From Xyrauchen texanus (lineage: Eukaryota; Chordata; Actinopteri; Cypriniformes; Catostomidae), in the NCBI RefSeq assembly GCF_025860055.1, contig NC_068286.1:1514566-1578565 (forward strand): a DNA stretch of 64,000 bases. Reading direction: 5' to 3'. The position numbers and the translations under genes are program-made. The notes below the pieces were generated by a model. That model did no database searches and had not been told where the DNA came from. It saw nothing but the letters and a program-made list of their open reading frames with translations. Within the stretch, counting starts at the first letter, position 1. Every line of letters starts with the position of its first letter. Of this stretch, positions 44,347-56,300 are shown one piece after another.

Positions 44347-47300
44347 CTAAGTTACAATTATGAACCCAAAATGAGTCATACATTTTAATAAGTGGTAGGG
44401 TCTACAAAATAAAATAAAGGTTTGGGTACCACCCCTGTGACAGCCCTTGTTCCTTTTAAAGGTACCTTTAGTGTGTATACTGGATGTGCAGCCATTCAGA
44501 TCATTTATACATACATTGCAAGGGAGTCCAAAATACGAATCACACCACTGATGAAAGCACTTCTCTGCTTCAACCAGCGCCACTTTTGCTGCCTGTCTGT
44601 CAGTTATTGTACAGTCATAGTACACCCGAACAAGCTCTTCGTTAAAGTCCTTAGGCAGGAAACTTGACACCTGTAAGTACAGAAAGTACAGAGCATAAAG
44701 TTCAAAGATCCTTTATCTTATAAACCTTAAAAACACAGGTTTACAAAAAGCACCAACAATTCTTAAAATAATATTCCAGGTTAAATACAAGTTCAGATTA
44801 TTCAACAGCATTTGTGGCATAGTGTGGATTACCACAAAATTAAATGCACACAGTTTCAAAAGTATAGATGTAAAATTATATACATATATGAACATCATTC
44901 AGTGTGATAAAATCAGGGATTAATCAAAATTACAGGATTTACCTAAGTTTACCTGCATTACGCTCTAATTGTCATGACAACAATGTTGGATAATTTAATA
45001 TAATAGTAAGTGATTTTATCAGTGCAATTGAGCTCCAGATTGAGCTTAAAGAAATCGTTCACCCAAAAATGAAAATTCTCTTTGAGCTTTTTGGAGTTTC
45101 AAAGTTCTGGTCTGGACTTGCATTGTATGAACTTGCTGAAATATAATTTTTTAATACTCTCAAATAAAAAATGACATGACACACGGATACCTGATATTTC
45201 TTAATCTTTTCGCCTTTAGTGAGGTCCCTCTTGCTGTAGAAATAGATGTTGTCAAGGGGGTTTTTGTCCTTCATTTCCTTCATGCCATGATCCAGGTCAA
45301 CCACCTACATGAGAGATTTCAGATGAAACCGTTTAGATGTGAGATTATAGAGGCAGAGATGGAGTGCTTGGAACGAAACTTACATAAACTTTGAAGTCCT
45401 CAGAGTTCAGAGAATCAGTTTTATTGGTAGGTTTGTACTTGCTTACTGCAGTCTTCCATGTTTCCTTCAGGGTTTCCTGATTTGAGAAAGTTAGGGGTTT
45501 GACAGCCCATATTGTGACTCAAATGCAGAAAATAAACATTCACACAAATAAGCAGTACGAGGAATATTATCGGCTGGAAAGACAATAGTAAAATCTCAGC
45601 CAAGCAGGGCTTTCATAGGTCCCGTTCATCACTGCCGGATGTACACAGTGAACTGACACACTATACCCTTATGAAAATTCTCTTTGAGCTTTTTGGAGTT
45701 TCAAACTTCTGGTCTGGACTTGCATTATATGAACTTACAGAGATGAAATATTCTTTTTTAATACTCTCAAATAAAAAATGACATGACACACGGATACCTG
45801 ATATTTCTTAATCTTTTCGCCTTTAGTGAGGTCCCTCTTGACAACATCAATTTCTGCAGCAAGGGGTTTTTTGTCCTTCATGCCATGATCCAGGTCAACC
45901 ACCTACATGAGAGATTTCAGATGAAACCGATTAGATGTGAGATTATAGTGGCAGAGATGGAGGGCTTGGAACGAAACTTACATAAACTTCGAAGTCCTGA
46001 GAGTTCAGAGAAACAGTTTTATCGGTAGGTTTGTACTTGCTTACTGCAGTCTTTAGTTAGGGGTTTGACAGCCCATATTGTGACTCAAATGCAGAAAATA
46101 AACATTCACACAAATAAGCAGTATGAGGAATATTATCAGCTGGAAAGACAATAGTAAAATCTCAGCTAAGCAGGGCTTTCATAGGTCCCGTTCATCACTG
46201 CCGGATGTACACAGTGAACTGACACACTATACCCTGGCATGGCAGAATATTCTAGAAATTACAGCTTATTATTACCATTCTATACATCATTTTAGCTCTA
46301 CCTTCATTAGAAAATGGAGTGAGAACTTACTTCAAGGTTGATTCTTTGTTCAGGATTCATCTGCCAAAGAAAAGATGTCAGAACGTCTTATAGATCACAG
46401 ATTCTTAAAGACCTGCGCCAGTATTCACAATAAACCTCAAGGCTAAAAGTAACTCCTAATGCAGAAATGTAGGAGCATCTCTTAAAATTAGGGGCCTGTC
46501 ATCCTAAATTTAGGACTCATTGAAGAATAATTCCTGAAGCATTTTAACACTTAAAGTTGCTCCTAAACCCACAAAAATGTAGAAGTTGTCCAGAAACCGT
46601 GTGAATATGCTGCTGCCGTCAATCCACATTAAAAACAATGTACAGTATTAGAATATTATTGTGACATGCAGTTGCCTCTCACACAAATCAAAACAACCAA
46701 ATTACACCAGAGAATAAAGCACAGATGAATTGGGAATTTCTGTCAAACTGTAAGTACATGTTGCTTCAGGCCTGTGTCAGTACCTTTGATTTGTTTTCTT
46801 CTGTAAGCCGAGCTTCTCCCACAAATTTCGGATGTTTTCTTTTGGCAATCTTGTCTAGGATGTCTCGGGCATCCTTCAGGTTATCAGATTTAGAAGATGA
46901 GATCTTCTCAAATATGTCATCTGATTAAAATACATTTTCAAATTAAACTTTTCTTTCTGCATCTCCACAGGACTTGGGTTTATGCAAACAATAAATCCAC
47001 ATGAAGAATTAAAACAGTGAAATGATTACAAGTTTACCATCCAATAAACCACATGACCATTTTGACAATTTTTGTTTAGCAAACCTGTGAGCTTGGTGTA
47101 GTCTTTCATGTCAAGTATTGCTCTAGAAATTGTGAGCATATCTTCAGGATTGCCTTCATGAAAGTCACGATCAGCTTTTAAGAGGACATCTCTAAACCTA
47201 CACAGAGAAAAAGAACATATAATTATTTAAACGTGTATGTTTAGTGTCAGCCAAAGTGTCTTAAAGGGATAGTTCACCCAAAAATCACAAAGGAAACATA

Positions 47301-50300
47301 AACACAATCCATATGACTCCAGTGTTTAAATGAATCTTCAGAAGTGATATGATCGGTGTGGTTGACAAACAGATCACTTTTACTCTAAATCTACACTTTC
47401 ACTTTCAGATGTAAAATTGAGGAGGAATTTTTTTCATTTAGAGAAAATAAAGGATTTCCATTTGGATCTGTTTGTCACACACACCTATCATATCACTATG
47501 TATTTGACCTGAAGTCATTTATTTTCTATATGAGATTTGAGACGAGCAGAGTTGAACTGTTTGTAAATGAGTGTTGATATGATGATACAGAGAAGCTCTT
47601 GTGATCTGCTGCCTGATACAGTGAACAACTAACAACCAACAGTACAACGACTCTGCGGTTTATTTGCTGTCAGTGTGAACACCTTTATAATGTCCCGTGA
47701 AAGAAGAATGGGTTAATTATATAAACATAATATTCTACACATCTGGTTGATTGGACAAAGACACTCACATGACTTCAATGATGTGGCCAATCTTGTGCTG
47801 GTAGGCCTGACGGTGCAGAGTGTATCGGGTACGAAACATGTTGTAAAAATTGTCTGCCTCCTGTAAGAGAGAGAAACAACAAGGAATTATTGATTATGGT
47901 TTAGGTCTGCTTTCATTGGTGCATCAATTTCATCTTTTATTTTAGTGTTCTTGTTCCATTCTCATGGTTTTTAGTTCCTGCCCCCAGTGTTTGTGTGCAT
48001 CATAAAAATGGTTTCCTCAATCTGAGTGGGTCAAAACTTGGAGACTTTCTATTTAGATATGCAATCTGACTTAATTTGAGTCTAAGTGGTCATTAAAAAA
48101 ATGCGACACCTTGGCTGTTAGCGGTCAAAATTGACCGACCAGAGGAAAGGAAAGGGAAAGAACCTCACACAGAGCAATTTTTATGTGTTGAATACAATCT
48201 ATATATCTGCCACAATGCTGAACAAACACACAGAAATGAAGGGGTGAAAGTATAAAACATCCAGAGTGCAAAAGAATCATAACCCCCCAACCCCCCCACA
48301 CACACACACACGTACCTTGTCCCTGAAGCAGATGGACTGCTTTCCTGTTTCTACCACACACACTCGTGCAAACTTCAGCAGGCGTTCATGATCGAAGCCG
48401 TTTGAAATGCCGAGGTGATGACAGTCTCTGTAAAATAAGAGAAAAATATAGTATATACAGGTAATGGCCATTTAACACAAACTAAACAAATAGTACAAAA
48501 CAGAATCTCAATCTACTATAAAAATATTATTATTATCATTAATATTTTTCCTGATATTTACCGTGCAAAATAGTCCCATTTGTCCACATCAATGCCGTTT
48601 AGTTTATTAGCCACAATCTCAAACAGGAACGATTTGTCTTCAGGTGCACCACCTTCCTTTAATCGCCAATGAACAAATAAACATTATCATCTCACCCTTT
48701 CTACTGTTTATAACTTCCTTCAGACATGAATTTATTGCACCATTATATTTATATCGATTTCACTGACTACATTAAGTGCTTGGGTAATAAGTATATACCT
48801 GATCATCTGTAGCTTTTTTCCCTTCAATTAATTTCTTAATGAACGTGAAGTATTTTTCATCGTCCAGTCCATGATCTTTAAACACATCTTTATTCTCCTC
48901 CTTTAAACTCTTCACAATGTCATCAAACATATCAAGTGAGGCGTTCTCATGCTGCCAGAAACGCACACACACACATACACACACACACACACACAGGATC
49001 ACAAACACATGTGAGAACAACTATGTATGTTTATCCTTAAAATGTCCAATCTATTTATTGAGTTTGTTTAATATTGTGCAACAGAAAAGTCGTGCTTCAG
49101 TGATTTTTGAACATGGATGAAACATGAGAGCTGATTTCAGGAGGATACTTTTCTTTGCAATACACATGATACATCAGGAAAGATTACTTTACACTTTCTC
49201 TGAAGCACATATTTATACTGCATTCATAATGTCTGATAATACACCCTATAATAAGTTATAACTTCTTGTATATAGTTATAATACATTATAAGACTTATTC
49301 ACAGTTTTGCTTAAGATTATAATGCATTATAACACAAGCAACATCCAGTTTTAACACAGCAGAAGTGAATAAAGTTAATGTTATAAGTGATGCTTGGTGT
49401 AAACAGTCAAAAAACTTTATGATGTGATCATATTAAAAGTGCTTAAAGCAATATCTTATAAACGGCCAAAAACTTAAACTTATAAAATTGAAATTATATA
49501 CAAAATAAGACTCTGAATAAGATGCACAAACATTAAAGTGTAGAATCGGTTTGATTTTTATTCTTGGGTCTGTTTACACATGTGTGATCAACAAAAATAT
49601 ATTTGTTTGTTTTTTCTCAAGAGAAAGTTTCTGGTATATTTGAAGTGTTACCCATAAATTTAGCTTGTATTTACATTTGCTGTTGAAACAATAGACAAGA
49701 ACTGGTTTGGACTGTTTTAAATAGAAATAGGTGCAGACGATGTGGTCCGCTGCACTCGACACTCATTCTAACCAAATTCAGCTTCAACTTTGATACTTTC
49801 TGACTTGAATGATTGGAAGATTGATACACGGTTCATAGACAAGTTTCATTGTGTTCTCTGTGATCAAGTGAAATCGTCAGGATTCGCACGACTTTTCTAA
49901 ATTTGGCTAATTCGTATGATATCGTGTGACTGCACTCCATCTAATACATGACAATAACTTGCTTCTGTCACACACAACAGCTTCCTGTCATGTGTACACT
50001 CCACTGATTGGTTAAGTTTAGATAAGGGGTTTGGGTACGGGTATAATATTAATAAGCATGTCCTGAACTCATAATTACTTCCGCATTACACATCCGGGAA
50101 TTTGCACGTGATGAAGCCGTACGAGTTTATGTGAACACAGATTGAGTTGGTTTGTCTTACAACTGGTGGAAGTGTTAAATACGAAACTGTTATTTCTAAA
50201 TACAGGAATGTAAAAAATAATCTGTTTGATATTTATTTTGAAATGTACAACAATGTTTTTGTACTTACCTTCCACTTTTTTGGGATATATTCAGGGAAAC

Positions 50301-53300
50301 CTAACAAAGACAAACAGCAATTTTATATTTATGTAAAATACATTCACTATATCTAAATGGGGACGTGCCATAGACTTTATATATATATGCTATCTGTAAT
50401 TCCTATAAATCTACACCCTAAACCTAACCATAACACACAACTCTCTGCATTGTTATAATAAAAAGCTAAAAGTAAAATCAAGCTAACTTTGACTGAGTAT
50501 ACCTGCTCAGATCACGTGTCTGTTGAATTAATAACATTGACCAGAAAAGTATTTTTACGACTGGTTGTGCTAAAATAAGATACCATTAAAGTGACTAATA
50601 ATAGAAGTTAGATATATAAAGAGAAGAATAGAAGTATAGAAAATCTTCTGTTAGTCTCGAACTGTTTGTGTATTGCATGAGTAAATGTGCCAGTTCACTG
50701 CAAGTCCTCCGATCCTTCTGAAAGATTGCATTTTATTTCAGTTAAACAATTTACTCACCTTTTTCTTTACATATCTTTTGGGCTTCAGAGATGAACATGC
50801 CATCAAATAAATGAGACAATGGGCCATGACCTAAAAATATAATAATCATCAAATTTACATTTTTATCTCAGAATATTTTGGCTATGCAAAATCATTGGTC
50901 ACAGTTCACATAACTCAGTTTTTCCCATTCATTGACTAGATTCTGGCGGCCCGCCATGGCGCCACAGTCTCGTAATGAAGCGAAAACATTTTTACACTTC
51001 TCATCTAAAATAATTTTGCACTTCTCAGTTTCACAATAACATAAAATAAAAGTCAGTTCAGTCAGCTGTAAATCACGCGCTCACACACACTCCGATATCA
51101 GCACTGGAGTATTCCTGGATCCGTCTAATGTTTTTGGTTGAGGAGGACGACAAATCTTTGAGGTAAATAACGTTAACTAACATTAAATGTATCCACTGCA
51201 TTTATACTAGGTCTGCCCCCGACCAAAGAGATTCCTAGTCGACTAGTAGGAGTTAATTTAAGCCATTAGTCGAAACATTTATGTTATTAATTGAATTACT
51301 TATATGTATATAATTTGGGGGGCATCAGAAAATGGTTTGCGTTCCAGAGCTGAGAAAGAATGTTATAAGTAACATTGCTAACACTGTTCTACATTAAAGA
51401 GAAATACTAAACCATAATAATGAGCCTTTAAACCAGGGGTCAGGACATTTTTATTTTTATTTTTCGTTGATGCATTTTTTCGAAAGAGCCACAAACGATT
51501 AATTTACTATTTTCAAAACAAAGTTTTTCAATCAAATAAAATGTTTATATTGCCCATAGACTACATAACAAACAAATATGCACAAAATAATAGGTGACAT
51601 GTTGCAATGTGGAAATGAGTACACGTGTTTGTGCGGGTCTCCATAAAATGACTTAATAATGCCTTCAAAACTACCTTCCTTGCTGCAAGAACAGCAACCC
51701 AGCGAGCCCTCAGAATTATGGAGGACACCTGGTGGGTGCAAAAGGCGCGAGAAATCCAGAACATGGCAGACTGCAATAACATTCAAGGCTTTTACGATGC
51801 CATAAAAGCATTGTATGGCCCCAGGAAGCAGGTGATTGCCCCAGTCCGATCAGCTGACGGCGCCATCCTTTTCAAGGACCGCCACGAGATTCTTGCCCGT
51901 TGGGCAAATCATTTTGAGAGTCTCCTCAACCACATCAACCCTGTCGACACACATATTCTGGATAATCTCCCAGACCTGCCACCTACCATGCACCTGGACA
52001 CCCCACCACTTTACTCAGAACTCCGGCAAGCCATTGCGGGGCTGAAGAACAACAAAAGCGCTGGACCCGATGGAATCCCTGCAGAGGTTTTCAAACACGG
52101 AGGATACATCCTCACGCGTCGCCTGCACCTCCTGATCCAAAACATCTGGGAACATGGGACCCTCCCACAGGACTGGAAGGATGCTAACATCGTGGTCATT
52201 TACAAACAGAAAGGAGACCGAGCAGCCTGTGGCAACAGCCGCGGGATATCTCTCCTCTCCATCGCAGGGAAAGTCCTGGCCAAGATCATGCTCAACAGAC
52301 TGGTTGAGCACATCTCGGAAGCTGTGCTTCCGGAAACGCAGTGTGGCTTCCGGAAGACTAGATCCACGACAGATATGGTTTTTGTCTTGAGGCAGCTGAT
52401 GGAGAAGAGCCGAGAACACCACAAAGACCTTTACGTTGCCTTCATCGACCTCAGCAAAGCTTTTGATACCATCAACCGTGAACTGCTCTGGAAACACCTC
52501 TCCAAACTTGGGGTACCACCCAAGTTTCTCTGCATCCTACAGCAGCTGCATGACGGGATGCACGCCAGAGTACTCACGGGAGAACTCCAGTCAGAGTCCT
52601 TCGAGGTAAAAGCTGGGGTGAAGCAAGGCTGTGTCTTGGCTCGGTGCTCTTTAACATCCTTCTCTCTGCCATCACCTGCCTCTTCCACCGTGTCATGGGA
52701 CATGAAGTCGGTGTCCATGTGGAATACCGACTTGACGGAAGCCTCTTCAACATACGTCGGCTCCAGGCCCGCGACAAAGACAAAGACCCGCCAAATCTGT
52801 GAGCTTCAGTATGCTGATGACTGTGCCGTCTTAGCTCACAGCCCGGACTCTATGCAGCACGCCCTTAACACAATATCCAGTCTGTACCAATCCTTTGGCC
52901 TACAGGTCAACATTCAAAAACCGAGGTCATGTCTCATCTCACTACCCCTGCCCTCACACCCCCAGTTTTCATATAAACGGTGTTCCACTTAAAACAGTGG
53001 ACCACTTCACCTATCTTGGCTCCATTTTGTCCTCATTCTGCTCCCTCGACAAAGAAATACACAGCCGGATAAATAAAGCCTCATCATCTTTTGGACGCCC
53101 TACGCAGCAGGGTTTTTGAAAACCGTAACCTGAAGGTCAGTACTAAGGTCGCTGTTTATAACGCGGTATGTGTCTCTACTCTGCTTTATGGGGCAGAGTC
53201 ATGGACCCCATACCGTCGGCATATCATCAACCTAGAGGCCTTCCATATCCGCTGCTTACAGAAGATCCTCAGTTTGTCCTGGGAAGATCGAATTCCCCAT

Positions 53301-56300
53301 ACAGTCATCCTCAGCAACACTGACTCAATCTGTATGGAAGCAGCTGTGGCCAAAAAACATCTGCGCTGGATAGGGCACACCATACGCATGCCTGAACACC
53401 GCCTGCCCCGCCAAGTCCTCTACAGTCAACTAATGGGCGCAAAACGGTCTGCTGGAGGGCAAAAGCGGCGCTTTAAGGACTACACCAGGGACATCCTAAA
53501 GCGAGCGAACATCCCCCTCACACAGCTTGAATCACTGGCACTCGACAGATCTGCCTGGCAGGTCACCTGTGCTTCTGCAGTCTCTCAAATACACCAAACC
53601 AACCAAGATCGACGATCCGAGAGGCGCATCAAGAGACACCAGTGGGTGGCTGGTACCCCCTGGCATCTGGTTTCCCTTGCTCCATCTGCGGACGAGTGTG
53701 CGGCTCAAGGATCGGACTCCACGCCCACGAGAAGTGGCACCAGCGACAAGGTCGCTAAACCCACCCCCCTCCCACCCCCACCCCCGGAGCAAGCATCATC
53801 ATCGTACACGATGGACAGCTAAGTAAGAGATAAAATGACTTCATGAAAAATGTAGCTTCCCTGTAAAAAAAAAAAACATTTTAATGATAATCGCATTTAA
53901 ACTATCAATAACCGATTATATGGTCAATCCCAAGGTCCGTGAATATTTTTGCTTTATTTATTTCGCTTTAAATAAATTACATTAATTTATTGAATCATGA
54001 AAAACTTAAACAAAACACATTTCTAAATTCAAATTGCACTTTAAACGAAGCAAAAAAACAATTAAAATAACGAAGTGATAAAATCTTATATATTACAACT
54101 TCCACAAATCCAAACATCTACCATCTCCAGACCCCATTTGCCATCATGCAACCATCAGTATGCAGCAACAGATGAAAATTACTAGCATAAAACTTAAGAA
54201 CTAAAGACAATTATAAATGTAAAGATAATTATAATAATCAGCATAATAAATAAGCCTAAACAATTGTGTTCCCAAACCGGTGTTTGTCGAGTTTTTATTT
54301 TTCCCTGCAACCAACCGACCAATCAAAACTTGGTTGATGTTTGGTCGACTATCAGGGGCAGCCCTAATTTATGCATTACTCAACACACAATTAATCATCA
54401 TCAGTGTACAAGAGCAAACAGATCATATTTCTGCCAAAGTTAGAATCATAATGATTAACATAAATGCGTTTCTAGGTTAATTGGTATAATGTTACACTGC
54501 TTACGGTTTTGGCGAAGCAAGCTTTGGCTCTGTTTCTGAACAGCTGTCAATAAAATCCTGTCCAGGGGTGTGTTATGTATACCCTGTCTTGTTTCACTGT
54601 TGCCCTTTTGTTTGCCATTTTTGTCACTTTTGCATTTCTTAGTTTTCACTTTAGTCCCTTATGTAACTCCATAGTCTCTTTGTTAGCGTTCGTGTTTTCT
54701 GTCATTGTTTTCACCTGTCCTCATTAGTTTGCCTTTTGCTTCTGTTAATCACCTTGTTATCTTGTTTGAGTTCAGTTTGTTCATTGGCCCCTTTTTCCCA
54801 TGTTTATGTATTTATACCGTTTCTTTGTTCAGTCCTTGTCTATCATTGTTTGATGTTAGCCTGGTGTGTGTTTCCTTCCCGAGTCCTCTGTTTGTTTACA
54901 TCGTGTTTAGTTTACAGTTTTTATGTTTTATTTCCCCATTGTGGGTTGTTCCTTTGTGTTTACCTGTTTGCTTATTAAATAAAGTTTAAACTGCGTTTGG
55001 ATCCGCATCTCCTCGTCTGCCTCGTTGCTCAAGCATTACAGAAGGATAGACCACAAACAATGGATCCAGCAGTTCAGCGAGCTAACTACAATCTGCTCTG
55101 CTTAAGGCAAGAAGACCGCCCTATAGAAGACCACATCCACGACTTCCTGAACCTGGCGAGTATCTCAGACTTCCCGGACTCAGCCTTGGTGGTCTTCTTT
55201 AGGGGCAATTTGAACACGGAGCTGAGGGAGCGGTTGCCACAGGCAACGCACGGCTGGACGCTCTGCGACTTCCTGGAGGCGACCCTACTAGTTTGCGGCT
55301 CATAGCTCACCGTGGGCGTCGTTGAGGAGGACCCTACCTCTCCACCCACGGTGGTGACTCTCCAGTCGTCCCTAGCGCTCCCTATCAAACCAGCCCCTCC
55401 TGTCAGCGACAGCCCCACGAAGGCTCCACGCCCTGCCCCGGTCTGCGAGCAGCCAGAGCCCACGCCTGCCCCGGTCTGCGAGCCAGCGGCCCACGCATGT
55501 CACAGCTGAGCCGAGCCAGCGGCCACGCATGTCACAGTGAGCGAGCCAGCGGCCACGCTTGTCACAGTGAGCGAGCCAGCGCCACGCATGTCACAGTGAG
55601 CTGAACCAGCGCCCACGGCCTCTACCGTCAGCGAGCCTGAGCCCTCGTCAACCACGGTCAGCGAGCCTGAGCCCTTGCCAGCCACGGCCAGCGAGCCTGA
55701 AGCCACGCTGACCAGGAACAACATCCCAGCTTCGCCAGTCGCATCAGCCCGGAGGAAGAGGAGAAAGGGAGAGGTCTCTGCACTCCAGCCTCCGCCTGCC
55801 GCAGCCCCATGCCCTAAACCCCCCTTGGCTCGGCCCTCAGCCCAGCGAACCCAAGCCGGCACATACCACGGTAACCCAGCCAGAGCCTGTAGCCTCAGAC
55901 GTCAGTGAGCCAGTGCCGATAGCCTCAAACGTCAGTGTGCCAGTGCCTGTAGCCTCGACCGTCCCTGAGCCAGCGCCTGTAGCCTGGACCGTCCCTGAGC
56001 CAGCGCCTGTAGCCTGGACTGTCCCTGAGCCAGCGCCTGTAGCCTGGACCGTCCCTGAGCCAGCGCCTGTAGCCTGGACCGTCCCTGAGCCAGCGCCTGT
56101 AGCCTGGACCGTCCCTGAGCCAGCGCCTGTAGCCTGGACCGTCCCTGAGCCAGCGCCTGTAGCCTGGACCGTCCCTGAGCCAGCGCCTGTAGCCTCGACC
56201 GGTCCCTGAGCCAGCCTGTAGCCTCGACTGTCCCTGAGCCAGCGCCTGTAGCCTGGACCGTCCCTGAGCCAGCGCCTGTAGCCTGGACTGTCCCTGAGCC

